A stretch of 44,336 nt of DNA from Bacteroidia bacterium (GCA_025996865.1 BNTV01000024.1:1-44336); one strand, 5' to 3'. Numbered from the stretch's first letter, positions 1-8,833 are shown. Numbers and translations are program-made. Notes: generated from the sequence alone by a model not told the origin.

Positions 1-872
1 ATTTTTGCTATTTGTTCAACCACAAAAGTAAGATTTTCGCTAATCATATTCTTAATAACATTGTCTGTTAGAACAACATCATTTACTGCAAAATGCAATC
101 TTCCATCACTATTTATTTGTAAATTTTCTCTTTTTGCGCCAATATAATAATAATTTTTTTTGTTTTCTAATTCATCTTTTTCTTTTTTATAATTAACATA
201 ATCAAAACGCAGGCGTTTTTCATACTTTATTATTTCAGCACTGTCTTTTAATGAGGAAAGTGTAACATCATCGGAAGATGGTACTACTTGCATTAGTAGT
301 CCATGTTTATTCTTATTTTCAAATATTCTATATTTAGAACGTATGGAAGCGGGATTTTCACCATCAACTCCAATCCACGGATAGCGAAAATTTTCGTTGT
401 ACATTGCCTCATTTACAACGTGATGAAGAGCGGTGCTATATTTTCCCGAAGCCCTGATAGTCAAAATATCACCCTCTTTTACTTCAATACCCGAATTAGC
501 CCATAATTCAGCAGTATTAAAAAGCCAATAAATAATTTCTACATCTTCTTTTTGCATCGTTGTTGCGCCAAAAGCATTTACTTTTATATCATTATATGGA
601 TAAATGCGCTTGATTGAAATGGTAACAAATGCTAAAGCGATAAAAATAGTGAAAACAAGTACAAGCAATGCACCTGTAATTTTCCATACTTTTCCCCAAT
701 CACTCAATATTTCCAATAGTGAATGATTTGATACAATTTCGACTGTCAACGTGTTTTGTTTTTCGTTGTCGTTTGTATTTTCCTTTTTTCCCATAATAAA
801 ATGATTTGATACAATTTCGACTGTCAACGTGTTTTGTTTTTCGTTGTCGTTTGTATTTTCCTTTTTTCCCAT
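1..872 (-). CDS. Membrane-anchored LecA-like lectin-domain protein, 3' part outside the window
   Basis: The frame is open from an ATG at 872 to the left edge, giving 290 residues; the C-terminus is missing. An internal ATG at 794 is an alternative start, but the base context before 872 looks like the ancestral upstream region. Visible order: a short charged cytoplasmic segment, one transmembrane helix at about residues 64-86 (hydrophobic run ITGALLVLVFTIFIALAF), then a soluble domain. In that domain a GDILTIRASGKY segment, a PWIGVDGE segment and a late GRLHFAVND segment match the layout of PA-IL/LecA-type galactose-binding beta-sandwiches (established family pattern, assigned by eye). The first 26 residues are duplicated by a 78-bp tandem repeat. 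A sugar-binding role on the outer side of the inner membrane is inference. No partner gene is visible because the gene leaves the window. Confidence 0.6.
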   Translation of the reverse strand, partial: MGKKENTNDNEKQNTLTVEIVSNHFIMGKKENTNDNEKQNTLTVEIVSNHSLLEILSDWGKVWKITGALLVLVFTIFIALAFVTISIKRIYPYNDIKVNAFGATTMQKEDVEIIYWLFNTAELWANSGIEVKEGDILTIRASGKYSTALHHVVNEAMYNENFRYPWIGVDGENPASIRSKYRIFENKNKHGLLMQVVPSSDDVTLSSLKDSAEIIKYEKRLRFDYVNYKKEKDELENKKNYYYIGAKRENLQINSDGRLHFAVNDVVLTDNVIKNMISENLTFVVEQIAK

Positions 873-877
873 AATAA
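722..877. repeat. Perfect 78-bp tandem duplication, two copies
   Basis: Positions 722-799 and 800-877 are identical base for base. The unit is exactly 26 codons, so it keeps the frame of the lectin-like gene. It duplicates that gene's start codon and its first 25 codons, giving two in-frame ATGs at 872 and 794. Confidence 0.95.
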
Positions 878-1068
878 ATTGTATATTTGTGTTTTATATA
901 CGTCTTGATATAGTTTTTTAACTTGTCTGAAATATTTATACTTACATATCTTCAATAATTATGTTACTTCCGGTGGTTGCTTTTAATTGAAATTTCAACT
1001 TTTATGTGTTCTTCAGTCATCATAATGATAATTGTAAAGGCAAAATTACGACAATTATTTTAATACAC

Positions 1069-1109
1069 AAAAAAAATCGCAACAAACTGATATTTGCTGC
1101 GATTTTTTT
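1069..1109. terminator. Bidirectional intrinsic terminator downstream of dnaK
   Basis: A 16-nt stem (1071-1086 paired with 1094-1109, one mismatch) has A-rich and T-rich flanks, so it can end transcripts in both directions. It lies 18 nt after the dnaK stop. The rest of 873-1126 is AT-rich, holds the upstream region of the lectin-like gene, and shows no other gene. Confidence 0.8.
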
Positions 1110-1126
1110 AATTATTTAATTTTCAA

Positions 1127-3082
1127 TTACTTCACTTCCTCAAAATCCACATCAGTAACACCCCCATCACTCTTACCACCGGAGTTCCCTTGATTAGGAT
1201 TCGGATTACCGCCACCCTTGAAAGGATCGCCACCCGGGAAGTTATCAAACGGATTGTTTGGAGCGCCTCCACCCGCTTGCGCCTGTGCATTGTACATCTC
1301 CTGACTGGCCGCTTGGAAAGCCGAATTAACATCCGCCATTGCGGTGTCGATACCTGCTATATCCTGCGCTTTGTGAGCGTCTTTCAGTCTGCCGAGCGCC
1401 GATTCGATTTGCGTTTTCTTGTCCGCCGGAAGTTTGTCGCCGATTTCTTTCAGTTGTTTTTCCGTTTGGAAAATCAGGCTGTCGGCTTGATTCAGTTTGT
1501 CGATGCGTTCTTTTTCTTTTTTATCGGATTCGGCATTAGCAGCTGCTTCATCTTTCATCCGTTTGATTTCGGCGTCGCTCAAACCGCTGGAGGCTTCGAT
1601 ACGAATGCTTTGTTCTTTACCGGTCGCCTTGTCTTTGGCCGTAACGTGCAGAATACCGTTGGCGTCGATGTCGAATGATACTTCGATCTGGGGCACGCCG
1701 CGGGGAGCCGGCATAATACCGTCCAAGTGGAAGCGGCCGATGGTTTTATTGTCTCTTGCCAGAGGACGTTCGCCTTGTAAAACGTGGATTTCAACCGAAG
1801 GCTGACTGTCAACAGCCGTGGTGAAAACTTCCGATTTCTTGGTCGGAATGGTCGTGTTGGATTCGATCAACTTAGTCATTACGCTACCCATCGTTTCGAT
1901 TCCCAAAGAAAGCGGAGTAACGTCAAGCAACAAAACGTCTTTCACATCGCCCGTCAATACGGCGCCTTGGATAGATGCGCCTACGGCGACTACTTCATCC
2001 GGGTTAACCCCCTTGGAAGGCGTTCTGCCGAAGATTTTTTCCACGAGCGCCTGAATAGCGGGAATACGGATAGAGCCACCCACCAAAATCACTTCGTCAA
2101 TATCCGAAGCTTTCATACCTGCGTCTTTCAACGCTTTTTCACAAGGAGCTACCGTAGCCTGAATCAGTTTGTCGGCCAATTGTTCGAACTTAGCGCGGGT
2201 TAATGTTTTTACCAAATGCTTCGGCATACCGTTTACCGGCATGATGTACGGCAAGTTGATTTCGGTAGAAGTCGAACTTGACAGCTCTATTTTTGCTTTT
2301 TCGGCGGCTTCTTTCAGCCGTTGCAAAGCCATAGCGTCTTTGCGCAAGTCGAGGCCTTCGTCTTTCAGAAATTCTTCTGCCAACCAGTCAATAATCACAT
2401 GGTCAAAATCGTCGCCGCCCAAATGCGTATCGCCATTGGTTGATTTTACTTCAAAAACACCGTCACCCAATTCCAGAATAGAAATATCGAATGTACCGCC
2501 GCCGAGGTCGAACACGGCGATTTTCATATCTTTGCTTGCTTTATCCAAACCGTAAGCCAAAGCGGCCGCAGTCGGTTCGTTGATAATACGCGCTACTTTC
2601 AAACCTGCAATTTCTCCGGCTTCTTTGGTAGCCTGACGTTGAGAATCGTTAAAATAAGCCGGAACCGTGATAACCGCTTCACTGACTTCTTGTCCCAGAT
2701 AATCTTCGGCTGTTTTCTTCATTTTTTGAAGAACCATGGCGGAAATTTCCTGCGGAGAATAAAGCCGGCCGTCAATGTCAATTCTCGGCGTGTTGTTGTC
2801 GCCGCGTGCTACTTTGTAAGGTACACGCGAGATTTCATTAGTCACTTGATCGAACGTTTCTCCCATAAACCTTTTGATGGAGAATATGGTTTTTGTCGGA
2901 TTGGTAATTGCCTGTCGTTTAGCCGGATCACCTATTTTTCGTTCGCCGTTTTCAACAAATGCTACAATAGAAGGCGTAGTCATTTTGCCTTCACTGTTAG
3001 GAATAACAACCGGCTTGTTACCTTCCATAACCGCCACGCAAGAATTTGTCGTTCCTAAGTCTATTCCAATTATTTTTCCCAT
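1127..3082 (-). CDS. dnaK: Chaperone DnaK (Hsp70)
   Basis: This is the ATP-dependent Hsp70 chaperone; it binds exposed hydrophobic peptides in the cytoplasm and cycles with DnaJ and GrpE. It is full length at 651 aa. The N-terminal ATPase domain carries [17 protein letters not shown] (about residues 5-21) and [11 protein letters not shown] (about 190-210). The substrate-binding domain follows, then a [13 protein letters not shown] helical lid and a Gly/Asn-rich tail ending in DVDFEEVK, the usual C-terminal EEVD-like motif. Two normally invariant positions differ: residue 338 is Ile where the third Hsp70 signature has Thr (GGSTRIP becomes GGSIRIP), and residue 400 is Ser in TMGG. The gene stands alone, with a terminator after it and a sigma-54-like site before it. 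Neither grpE nor dnaJ is nearby. Confidence 0.98.
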   Translation of the reverse strand: MGKIIGIDLGTTNSCVAVMEGNKPVVIPNSEGKMTTPSIVAFVENGERKIGDPAKRQAITNPTKTIFSIKRFMGETFDQVTNEISRVPYKVARGDNNTPRIDIDGRLYSPQEISAMVLQKMKKTAEDYLGQEVSEAVITVPAYFNDSQRQATKEAGEIAGLKVARIINEPTAAALAYGLDKASKDMKIAVFDLGGGTFDISILELGDGVFEVKSTNGDTHLGGDDFDHVIIDWLAEEFLKDEGLDLRKDAMALQRLKEAAEKAKIELSSSTSTEINLPYIMPVNGMPKHLVKTLTRAKFEQLADKLIQATVAPCEKALKDAGMKASDIDEVILVGGSIRIPAIQALVEKIFGRTPSKGVNPDEVVAVGASIQGAVLTGDVKDVLLLDVTPLSLGIETMGSVMTKLIESNTTIPTKKSEVFTTAVDSQPSVEIHVLQGERPLARDNKTIGRFHLDGIMPAPRGVPQIEVSFDIDANGILHVTAKDKATGKEQSIRIEASSGLSDAEIKRMKDEAAANAESDKKEKERIDKLNQADSLIFQTEKQLKEIGDKLPADKKTQIESALGRLKDAHKAQDIAGIDTAMADVNSAFQAASQEMYNAQAQAGGGAPNNPFDNFPGGDPFKGGGNPNPNQGNSGGKSDGGVTDVDFEEVK

Positions 3083-3157
3083 AAAATTGATATATTTTTT
3101 ATTTGTTTGTATTCTAAAAATTTTAGCCTGAGGTTATTTCCGCAGACAGTTTTTATT

Positions 3158-3175
3158 ACACAAATGATGTGCCAA
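3158..3175 (-). promoter_or_regulatory. Candidate sigma-54 (RpoN) promoter for dnaK
   Basis: On the minus strand TTGGCAC (-24 element) is followed after five bases by TTGTG where the consensus is TTGCW. It sits about 75-90 bp upstream of the dnaK ATG. The GG is intact but the -12 GC reads GT, so the match is partial. An imperfect inverted repeat further upstream (about 3186-3214) could be an activator site. Nothing else is seen in 3083-3242. Confidence 0.35.
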
Positions 3176-3242
3176 AACGGATATATGACATTTTTTCCGA
3201 CAAAATGGCATATCTACCGGTTTCTACATTTAAAAACAGACC

Positions 3243-3929
3243 TTAGAAAAAGTGAAGTTTCAACCAAATAAAAATACAGATAAACAGCAATGCAGGCAAC
3301 AGGTTAATAATTTCTATCTTTTTTATTTTCAATAAATTAAAACTTAATCCAATTAAAACAATTCCACCGACGACTGTCAATTCGGACACAATTTCAGGAG
3401 GAATATCCTTACCGGCAACCGAAACAAGCAAGGTGATGCCGCCTTGAAACAAAAGCAAAGGAATGGCAGAAAAAAGCACGCCGGCGCCTAATCCCGAAGC
3501 CAACATGATCGCCGAAAAGAAGTCCATAATCGACTTGGTAAGCAATATATCGGAAGTTTTCCCGAATCCTTCTTCAATCGCTCCGAGAATAGTCATCGAG
3601 CCTACACAGAAAAGCAAAAAGGAAGTAATCAATCCTTCGGTAAAGCGGTCGTTTTTTATCCGTATTTTCAATTGAATGTAATCGCCCAATTGTTCCGCCC
3701 GCTTTTCCAATTGCATTCTTACTCCGAAAAATCCTCCGGCGACAAGACTCAATATGACCAATAATGGGGATGAAATAACCAATGCCATCGTAATTCCATA
3801 GACTAAAGTAAACAATCCAACTCCTTGAAAATAAATTGTTTGATACTTTTCCGGCAGATTTTTTTTGAATATTAATCCGATACTGCTTCCGGCAATAACG
3901 GCGCCTGTGTTAACTAATGTTCCAATCAT
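3243..3929 (-). CDS. DUF554 family inner-membrane protein
   Basis: This is a 228-aa integral membrane protein. The ATG at 3929 (MIGTLVNTGAVIAGSSIGL) is preferred over the far upstream start at 4034, because the family begins with this Gly-rich helix and the upstream codons overlap the purM promoter. The sequence shows about six hydrophobic segments, a conserved VGSMTILGAIEEG segment and a paired second half, matching DUF554 (YdfK/YqgA-type) proteins. The family is thought to be a transporter or channel, but its substrate is unknown. It is divergent from purM with 85 bp between starts. Confidence 0.85.
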   Translation of the reverse strand: MIGTLVNTGAVIAGSSIGLIFKKNLPEKYQTIYFQGVGLFTLVYGITMALVISSPLLVILSLVAGGFFGVRMQLEKRAEQLGDYIQLKIRIKNDRFTEGLITSFLLFCVGSMTILGAIEEGFGKTSDILLTKSIMDFFSAIMLASGLGAGVLFSAIPLLLFQGGITLLVSVAGKDIPPEIVSELTVVGGIVLIGLSFNLLKIKKIEIINLLPALLFICIFIWLKLHFF

Positions 3930-3990
3930 GTTTTGCTTTTTTGAAAGTACAATGTTAAGAAAAATAGATGATTTATGCAAAAAAAATCCG

Positions 3991-3998
3991 TACCTTTG
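3991..3998 (+). promoter_or_regulatory. Bacteroidetes -7 box for purM
   Basis: TACCTTTG matches the Bacteroidetes primary sigma -7 consensus TAnnTTTG exactly and lies 16 bp before the purM ATG. That implies a very short leader of about 10 nt. The -33 region (around 3968-3976) is AT-rich without a clear TTTG. Confidence 0.6.
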
Positions 3999-4014
3999 TC
4001 GAAAATCAATCCGA

Positions 4015-5184
4015 ATGGGCGACCAACGATACATGCAACGCGGAGTTTCCGCCTCGAAAGAAGATGTTCATAATGCAATAAAAAACATTGACAAAGGCAT
4101 TTTCCCAAAAGCTTTTTGTAAAATAATTCCCGATATTCTGGGCGGCGACCCGGCCTGTTGCAATATCATGCACGCCGACGGGGCGGGTACAAAATCTTCT
4201 TTGGCTTATCTGTATTGGCGGGAAACGGGTGACTTGTCGGTTTGGAAAGGCATTGCCCAAGACGCTCTGATTATGAATGTCGATGATTTGCTTTGCGTGG
4301 GCGCAACGGATAATATCCTGCTTTCTTCGACAATCGGGCGCAACAAGCATTTGATTCCCGGAGAAGTTATTTCCGCTATCGTACAGGGAACTAATGAGTT
4401 GTGTGAAGAATTAAGCCGGTTGGGCGTACACATCTATCCGACCGGTGGCGAAACTGCCGATGTGGGCGATTTAGTACGGACAATCATCGTTGACAGCACG
4501 GTTACTTGCCGCATGAAACGTTCGGATGTTATCGACAATGCCCATATTCAAGCCGGTGATGTAATTGTCGGATTAAGCTCTTCCGGACAAGCCGCTTACG
4601 AGAAAGAATACAATGGTGGAATGGGTAGCAACGGACTGACTTCCGCCCGCCACGACGTTTTTGCAAAATATTTGGCAGAGAAATATCCCGAAAGTTATGA
4701 CCCGAATACGCCTTTTGATTTGATTTATTCCGGACAGAAAAAATTAACGGAAACAATTGAAAATTTGGGAGTTGACGCGGGAAAATTAGTACTTTCTCCG
4801 ACACGCACTTACGCTCCGGTAATTAAAAAAATATTGGACGAATTGCGCCCTCAAATTCATGGAATGGTGCATGTTTCCGGTGGAGCGCAAACGAAAATAT
4901 TGCATTTTGTTGAAAAACTGAAAATAGTCAAGAACAATCTTTTCCCGGTTCCGCCGCTGTTCCGGCTGATTCAAGAGCAATCGGGTACTGAATGGTCGGA
5001 AATGTATAAGGTTTTCAATATGGGGCATCGCATGGAAATTTATCTGCCGGAAAAATATGCGGCAGAAGTGATTACAATCTCCAAGTCATTCGGAATTGAT
5101 GCACAAATCGTTGGATTTACGGAGGTTTCGGAGAAGAAAGAGCTGATTATTGAAAGTGAAAATGGGAAATATTTTTACGATTAA
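4015..5184 (+). CDS. purM: Phosphoribosylformylglycinamidine cyclo-ligase (AIR synthase), Bacteroidetes long form
   Basis: It catalyses ATP-dependent ring closure of formylglycinamidine ribonucleotide to aminoimidazole ribonucleotide, step 5 of de novo purine synthesis, in the cytosol. The ATG at 4015 (MGDQRYMQRGVSASKEDV) is chosen over 3865 because it follows the -7 box and matches the family N-terminus. The 389-aa protein shows HADGAGTKSSLAY, the NVDDLLCVGA metal/nucleotide segment, TGGETADVGDLVRT, GLSSSGQA and HVSGGAQTK, typical of the AIR-synthase fold with its N- and C-terminal halves. It is somewhat longer than the enterobacterial enzyme (about 345 aa), as usual in Bacteroidetes. Other pur genes are not adjacent; the downstream radical SAM gene is only 35 bp away and may be co-transcribed. 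Confidence 0.93.
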   Translation: MGDQRYMQRGVSASKEDVHNAIKNIDKGIFPKAFCKIIPDILGGDPACCNIMHADGAGTKSSLAYLYWRETGDLSVWKGIAQDALIMNVDDLLCVGATDNILLSSTIGRNKHLIPGEVISAIVQGTNELCEELSRLGVHIYPTGGETADVGDLVRTIIVDSTVTCRMKRSDVIDNAHIQAGDVIVGLSSSGQAAYEKEYNGGMGSNGLTSARHDVFAKYLAEKYPESYDPNTPFDLIYSGQKKLTETIENLGVDAGKLVLSPTRTYAPVIKKILDELRPQIHGMVHVSGGAQTKILHFVEKLKIVKNNLFPVPPLFRLIQEQSGTEWSEMYKVFNMGHRMEIYLPEKYAAEVITISKSFGIDAQIVGFTEVSEKKELIIESENGKYFYD

Positions 5185-5219
5185 AAAACGATACAAATTT
5201 TATTAGCGTTTTAAGTTTG

Positions 5220-6182
5220 ATGCCTACGGAAAAAAGAAGTGACAGACCTTACCGCGATTTTGGGGATTTCCTTCAAAAAATCTTCCCTTTCAAAGTCCAG
5301 AAAATCTCCATCAACGCAGGCTTTACCTGTCCCAATCGCGACGGAACCAAAGGTTGGGGCGGCTGTACATATTGCAATAACCAGACTTTCAGCCCGCAAT
5401 ACGCTGCCAATGAAAAAACGGTAAGCCAACAATTGGAAGAGGGTATTCGCTTTTTTTCGCATAAATACCCTCAGATGAAATATTTGGCTTATTTCCAGGC
5501 TTATACGAATACTTATGATGCTTTGGAAAATCTTTTGGCCAAATATTATGAAGCCTTGGATTACCCTGACGTCGTCGGATTGATTATCGGCACTCGCCCG
5601 GATTGTATGCCTGACAAATTGCTCGCCGAATTGCAGAAAATAAGTGCAAAACACTTTGTATTAATTGAATACGGCATCGAATCAACCAGCAACGAAACCC
5701 TGAAATCTATCAACCGGGGACATACTTACGAGGAAGCCGCCGAAACCATTCAAAGAACGCACGAACGAAGAATCTTTTGCGGAGCGCATCTGATTCTGGG
5801 ACTTCCCGGAGAAAATCGCAAGATGATTCTTTCTCATGCGGACAAAATTTCGTCTTTACCGCTCACTTCGCTCAAACTGCATCAACTGCAATTGATTAAG
5901 CATACCCGCATGGCCGCGCAACTGAAAGAATCACCGGAATTATTTCATCTGTACGAAATAGACGAATACATCGACCTCTGCATTGATTTTTTGGAACGTC
6001 TGAATCCTGATTTCTACATCGAACGTTTTGTCTCTCAGTCACCTAAAGATTTGTTAGCTGTCCCCGGTTGGGGTTTGAAAAATTATGAATTTACGGCTAA
6101 ACTTAACAAACGGATATCGGAGCGGGGAAGTTTTCAGGGAAAAACGTTCAATGCAACGCAATCCCAATCCCGAAAGAGCTGA
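5220..6182 (+). CDS. TIGR01212/YhcC family radical SAM protein
   Basis: This 320-aa protein probably uses a [4Fe-4S] cluster to cleave S-adenosylmethionine; its substrate is not established. ATG at 5220 is preferred to the TTG one codon earlier. Residues 34-49 contain the cluster motif of this family, CPNRDGTKGWGGCTYC, with the long C-x11-C-x2-C spacing. LILGLPGENRKMILSHAD (about 190-210) and the TSLKLHQLQLIKHT segment follow, both typical of TIGR01212. The last 35 bp overlap tail-to-tail with the convergent exported-protein gene, and there is no terminator between them. It may be co-transcribed with purM. Confidence 0.9.
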   Translation: MPTEKRSDRPYRDFGDFLQKIFPFKVQKISINAGFTCPNRDGTKGWGGCTYCNNQTFSPQYAANEKTVSQQLEEGIRFFSHKYPQMKYLAYFQAYTNTYDALENLLAKYYEALDYPDVVGLIIGTRPDCMPDKLLAELQKISAKHFVLIEYGIESTSNETLKSINRGHTYEEAAETIQRTHERRIFCGAHLILGLPGENRKMILSHADKISSLPLTSLKLHQLQLIKHTRMAAQLKESPELFHLYEIDEYIDLCIDFLERLNPDFYIERFVSQSPKDLLAVPGWGLKNYEFTAKLNKRISERGSFQGKTFNATQSQSRKS

Positions 6183-6876
6183 GTTCCGGCCCTTTCCCTT
6201 TCTGAAACATCGAATAAGGCTGATAGTACCCGAAAATACCGAAATCATCAAAACCGGTTCGCAAAACCAAACGGAAATTGACCGGGAGAATATTCAAATC
6301 TTTGTACGCTATTTTTTCAATTCCGTTCCGGCTCGTTCGCGCTTCAACTTGCGATTTGGAATACAAATTAATCAAACCTTCCACACCCCCGTTTATGAAA
6401 AATGTTTTGCGTTTCCCGACTTTTTTCTGATATTCCAGTATCAACGGTATAGTTGCATAATACACAAGCAGTTTGCTGTCGCGATAACTCCGGCCTTCAC
6501 TATCAGGAAGAAAGCGACTGGTTCCATTGAAATCCTGCAAACCGACATCTCCTTTGAAATGATAACGGCTCCAGTCAAATCCCAATCCGGTAACAAATAG
6601 CCAGTGATAGTGTAAAGGAACATTGTAATCTATCAGATTTAAATCTATTGAATAAGAACGATTTAATCTCAAATCGACATTTTCTTTATCCAAACCGTTC
6701 AAACCGGAAAATGCAAATGTTAATCCTGTCCAATGCGATTCGGCAGGTTTTTTCTTCCACGAGAAAAGAAAATTGTAGGATGAACCGTCGAAAAGAATGT
6801 TGCTTTTTTCTTCTTCCTGAGCAAGAACAGCCGTCGCAAGCGACAATATACCAATTAAAAATAAAACTTTTTTCAT
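6148..6876 (-). CDS. Exported protein, probable small outer-membrane beta-barrel, last gene of the ECF sigma operon
   Basis: The protein has 242 aa. A signal peptide is clear (MKKVLFLIGILSLATAVLAQ, cleavage after about residue 19). The mature part alternates polar and aromatic residues in strand-like stretches (YSIDLNLIDY, LPLILEYQKK-like, FRLVLRTGFDDFGIFGYYQPY) and ends in a strand-like SSFGIGIALH. That is the layout of porin-like outer-membrane proteins seen in Bacteroidetes sigma-factor operons. No enzymatic motif is seen. It follows the 160-aa gene by 5 bp, so it belongs to the sigma/anti-sigma unit. The exact family was not recognised. Confidence 0.6.
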   Translation of the reverse strand: MKKVLFLIGILSLATAVLAQEEEKSNILFDGSSYNFLFSWKKKPAESHWTGLTFAFSGLNGLDKENVDLRLNRSYSIDLNLIDYNVPLHYHWLFVTGLGFDWSRYHFKGDVGLQDFNGTSRFLPDSEGRSYRDSKLLVYYATIPLILEYQKKVGKRKTFFINGGVEGLINLYSKSQVEARTSRNGIEKIAYKDLNILPVNFRLVLRTGFDDFGIFGYYQPYSMFQKGKGPELSSFGIGIALH

Positions 6877-6881
6877 GTTTG

Positions 6882-7364
6882 TTATAATTTTATATGTTTA
6901 TTATTCACTTTGATAAACAAATCTTTCAATTTGTTCAATTCGCTTTCCAATTGGTCGGGTGGAAATTTTCCCCTGAGATAAATTAGCGTTATTTTCCGGG
7001 ATTTATCGGTAAACAAAATATATTCGTAGTCCGGCGAGTCTTGTTTTTCCAGGCAATAATATCCCGTTTCAATTTTTCCGTCTTTTTTATTTTCCATCAG
7101 TACTTTACCGTTTTTCAAGTCCTGTCGGATTGCGTTTGTTGTGGCTTTAATAACCCCTGTATCAGACGGAAGAATCAAGCTTTTGTAACGGCTTATTTGC
7201 GTGTGACCACCCAATACATCTTTTGCCAATTCGATTAATATTGCACCTTTTTGTTTCCCGTGATTCTGAAAAATGGTTTCTATGTTCAAATCATTCTGGG
7301 CGCCGGCGAACAGGTATGCCGGCAAAAAAGCTATCAAGAAGAATATTTTTTTTAATGGATTCAT
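6882..7364 (-). CDS. Small exported protein of a sigma-factor operon (DUF4252/DUF6108-like)
   Basis: The protein has 160 aa with a signal peptide (MNPLKKIFFLIAFLPAYLFA, then GAQ). The mature domain contains a HTQISRYKSLIL segment and a repeated Lys-rich YIL/ITLIYLRGKF strand pattern near the end. Similar small exported proteins sit beside ECF sigma factors in Bacteroidales and carry the DUF4252 or DUF6108 labels. I cannot decide between these, and the function is unknown. It lies between the anti-sigma-like gene (11 bp upstream) and the barrel-like protein gene (5 bp downstream). Confidence 0.55.
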   Translation of the reverse strand: MNPLKKIFFLIAFLPAYLFAGAQNDLNIETIFQNHGKQKGAILIELAKDVLGGHTQISRYKSLILPSDTGVIKATTNAIRQDLKNGKVLMENKKDGKIETGYYCLEKQDSPDYEYILFTDKSRKITLIYLRGKFPPDQLESELNKLKDLFIKVNNKHIKL

Positions 7365-7375
7365 ATTCAGTTAAT

Positions 7376-7825
7376 CTATTTGATAAAAATTTCTAATGCT
7401 TCAATTTGAGAGGAATATGCATCTTCGCTCCCTTCCGAGAGGTTTTCCAGACTTTTCAAAGTTTCAGTCCGGATGAGTTCAATGTCAGTATATTTTTTAC
7501 CGTCAATGTACGCTTGAGATGTTTTGGACAATGTTCCGCCGGCGTTCAAAAACAACCTTAAACTAATGAATAACAGCAGACAAGCCGCAGCAGCAGTGCT
7601 TCCCCAGCGAAGTAAAATTCGTTTTGTTCGAGGCCGGGGCGAAGAAAACGCTTGCTTTTTTTCATCTCGCTCCAAAGTGAAATATTGGAACATCGATTTA
7701 TATACTTCCCATTCCGGCAAAACATTTTCTTGTTGGAAATAATCTCTGAGTTTTTGTTCTTCATCCAAAGAAGTCAATCCTTCAAAGTATTTCTCTATCA
7801 ATATCTTTATATTATTATCCTTCAT
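7376..7825 (-). CDS. Putative anti-sigma factor, single-pass membrane protein
   Basis: The protein has 149 aa. The N-terminal cytoplasmic part (about 1-70) begins KILIEKYFEGLTSLDEEQ, like the zinc-less anti-sigma domains of Bacteroidetes (a short helix bundle that binds the sigma factor). A transmembrane helix spans about residues 74-94, then a short periplasmic tail. The gene starts 22 bp after the ECF sigma stop. Role by context: it would sequester the sigma factor at the inner membrane until a signal arrives. No FecR domain is present, so it is unlikely to be a TonB-coupled FecR-type regulator. Confidence 0.7.
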   Translation of the reverse strand: MKDNNIKILIEKYFEGLTSLDEEQKLRDYFQQENVLPEWEVYKSMFQYFTLERDEKKQAFSSPRPRTKRILLRWGSTAAAACLLLFISLRLFLNAGGTLSKTSQAYIDGKKYTDIELIRTETLKSLENLSEGSEDAYSSQIEALEIFIK

Positions 7826-7847
7826 TATTTCGTAATTTGTAATTGGC

Positions 7848-8354
7848 TTACGCCGAACGTTGTTTCATAATTTTACAAACCGTATCCCGCACTTTTTTGC
7901 GTGCTCGCGAGAGATTGACAGTTACCGCGCCGACTTGCGTTCCTGTGATGTCTGCTATTTCCTGCAATTCGTATCCTTCCACGTCACGGAGGTGGATGAT
8001 TGTTCGTTGCAATTCGGGCAGATTCTCAATAATTTTTTTCACCAAAGCAACCGTATCCTTTCTTTCCATCACTGAATAAGGTGTATCGTCATTCGCTCCC
8101 GGATAAAAATCATTGATTTCCGTATGCTCTTTTGCGATTCGTAACCGGTCGATACAGATATTTTTAAGCGTCTGCATGGCGAAAGCGCCGGGAGAAGAAA
8201 CTTTGTCCAATTGGTCGCGAATTTTCCACAGGCGAAGCAGCGTTTCCTGCACCGCATCTTCAGCATCTTCTTCGTTTTGCAAGTATTTCAGCGCGAAAAG
8301 AAAAAGTTTCTGCCTGAGCGAAATAATATCTGTTTTGAACTGTTCGATCTGCAT
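7848..8354 (-). CDS. ECF-type RNA polymerase sigma factor
   Basis: The protein has 168 aa from the ATG at 8354 (MQIEQFKTDI); the longer start at 8360 is a TTG. Region 2 covers about residues 10-75 with QNEEDAEDAVQETLLRLWK (core binding and -10 recognition) and IDRLR at its end. Region 4 covers about 110-160 with LPELQRTIIHLRDVEGYELQ and the helix-turn-helix EIADITGTQVGAVTVNLSRAR. The short linker places it in the ECF group. It heads a four-gene unit with an anti-sigma-like gene and two exported proteins, so it probably controls an envelope function and its own operon. Confidence 0.93.
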   Translation of the reverse strand: MQIEQFKTDIISLRQKLFLFALKYLQNEEDAEDAVQETLLRLWKIRDQLDKVSSPGAFAMQTLKNICIDRLRIAKEHTEINDFYPGANDDTPYSVMERKDTVALVKKIIENLPELQRTIIHLRDVEGYELQEIADITGTQVGAVTVNLSRARKKVRDTVCKIMKQRSA

Positions 8355-8501
8355 ATTCAATTATAATGACGATGCAAAGGAAGAAATATTACATCAAAAA
8401 ATAATTAATAATACTCCAGAGATTAAAATTGTTATGCAAAAACAACGCTATAACCAGCCAAAACTTAAAATATTTTATACTTTTGGCTGAGTATAGGGGC
8501 T

Positions 8502-8571
8502 GAACACCTACGGCGTTCCGGTAGAAAAGAGAGATACAATTTTCTATTGATATGAAAATCCTACGGATTTT
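8502..8571. repeat. Pair of hairpins sharing a CCTACGG core
   Basis: 8502-8517 reads GAACACC-TAC-GGCGTTC and folds with one mismatch. 8555-8571 reads AAAATCC-TAC-GGATTTT and folds perfectly. The loop and core are the same while the stems differ but still pair, which looks like a REP-type intergenic element. It lies in the gene-free stretch 8361-8833, which otherwise shows only AT-rich DNA. Confidence 0.45.
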
Positions 8572-8797
8572 TATAGTCAATTTGATTATTGGGGATAAGC
8601 AGTTAAAATAATTCAAAACTATTTCAGGATCCTATAACAAACCCCAACTTAAAATTAAAAAAATTGACACAACACACGAACAAACGGCTAAATATTTCAA
8701 AATAAATGACGACCTTTGTCTTTAGTTATTTGAAACAATGGTAAAACGCAGCAGGACAAAGTAGTCCGCTCGTTTCTATATCGTTACCCATTGTGGA

Positions 8798-8805
8798 TAC
8801 TTTTG
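8798..8805 (+). promoter_or_regulatory. -7 box for the VapB-type antitoxin remnant
   Basis: TACTTTTG matches TAnnTTTG and lies 29 bp before the ATG at 8834. The -33 element is not clear. Confidence 0.45.
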
Positions 8806-8833
8806 CAATGATAAAATTTTATTTTTGAAAATT

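Noticed and set aside
303..506. 67-aa plus-strand frame opposite the lectin-like gene
   Set aside because: Shadow of the open minus-strand gene that runs off the window edge.
1190..2555. Long plus-strand frames opposite dnaK
   Set aside because: Antisense shadows of a strongly coding gene; no start context and no family features.
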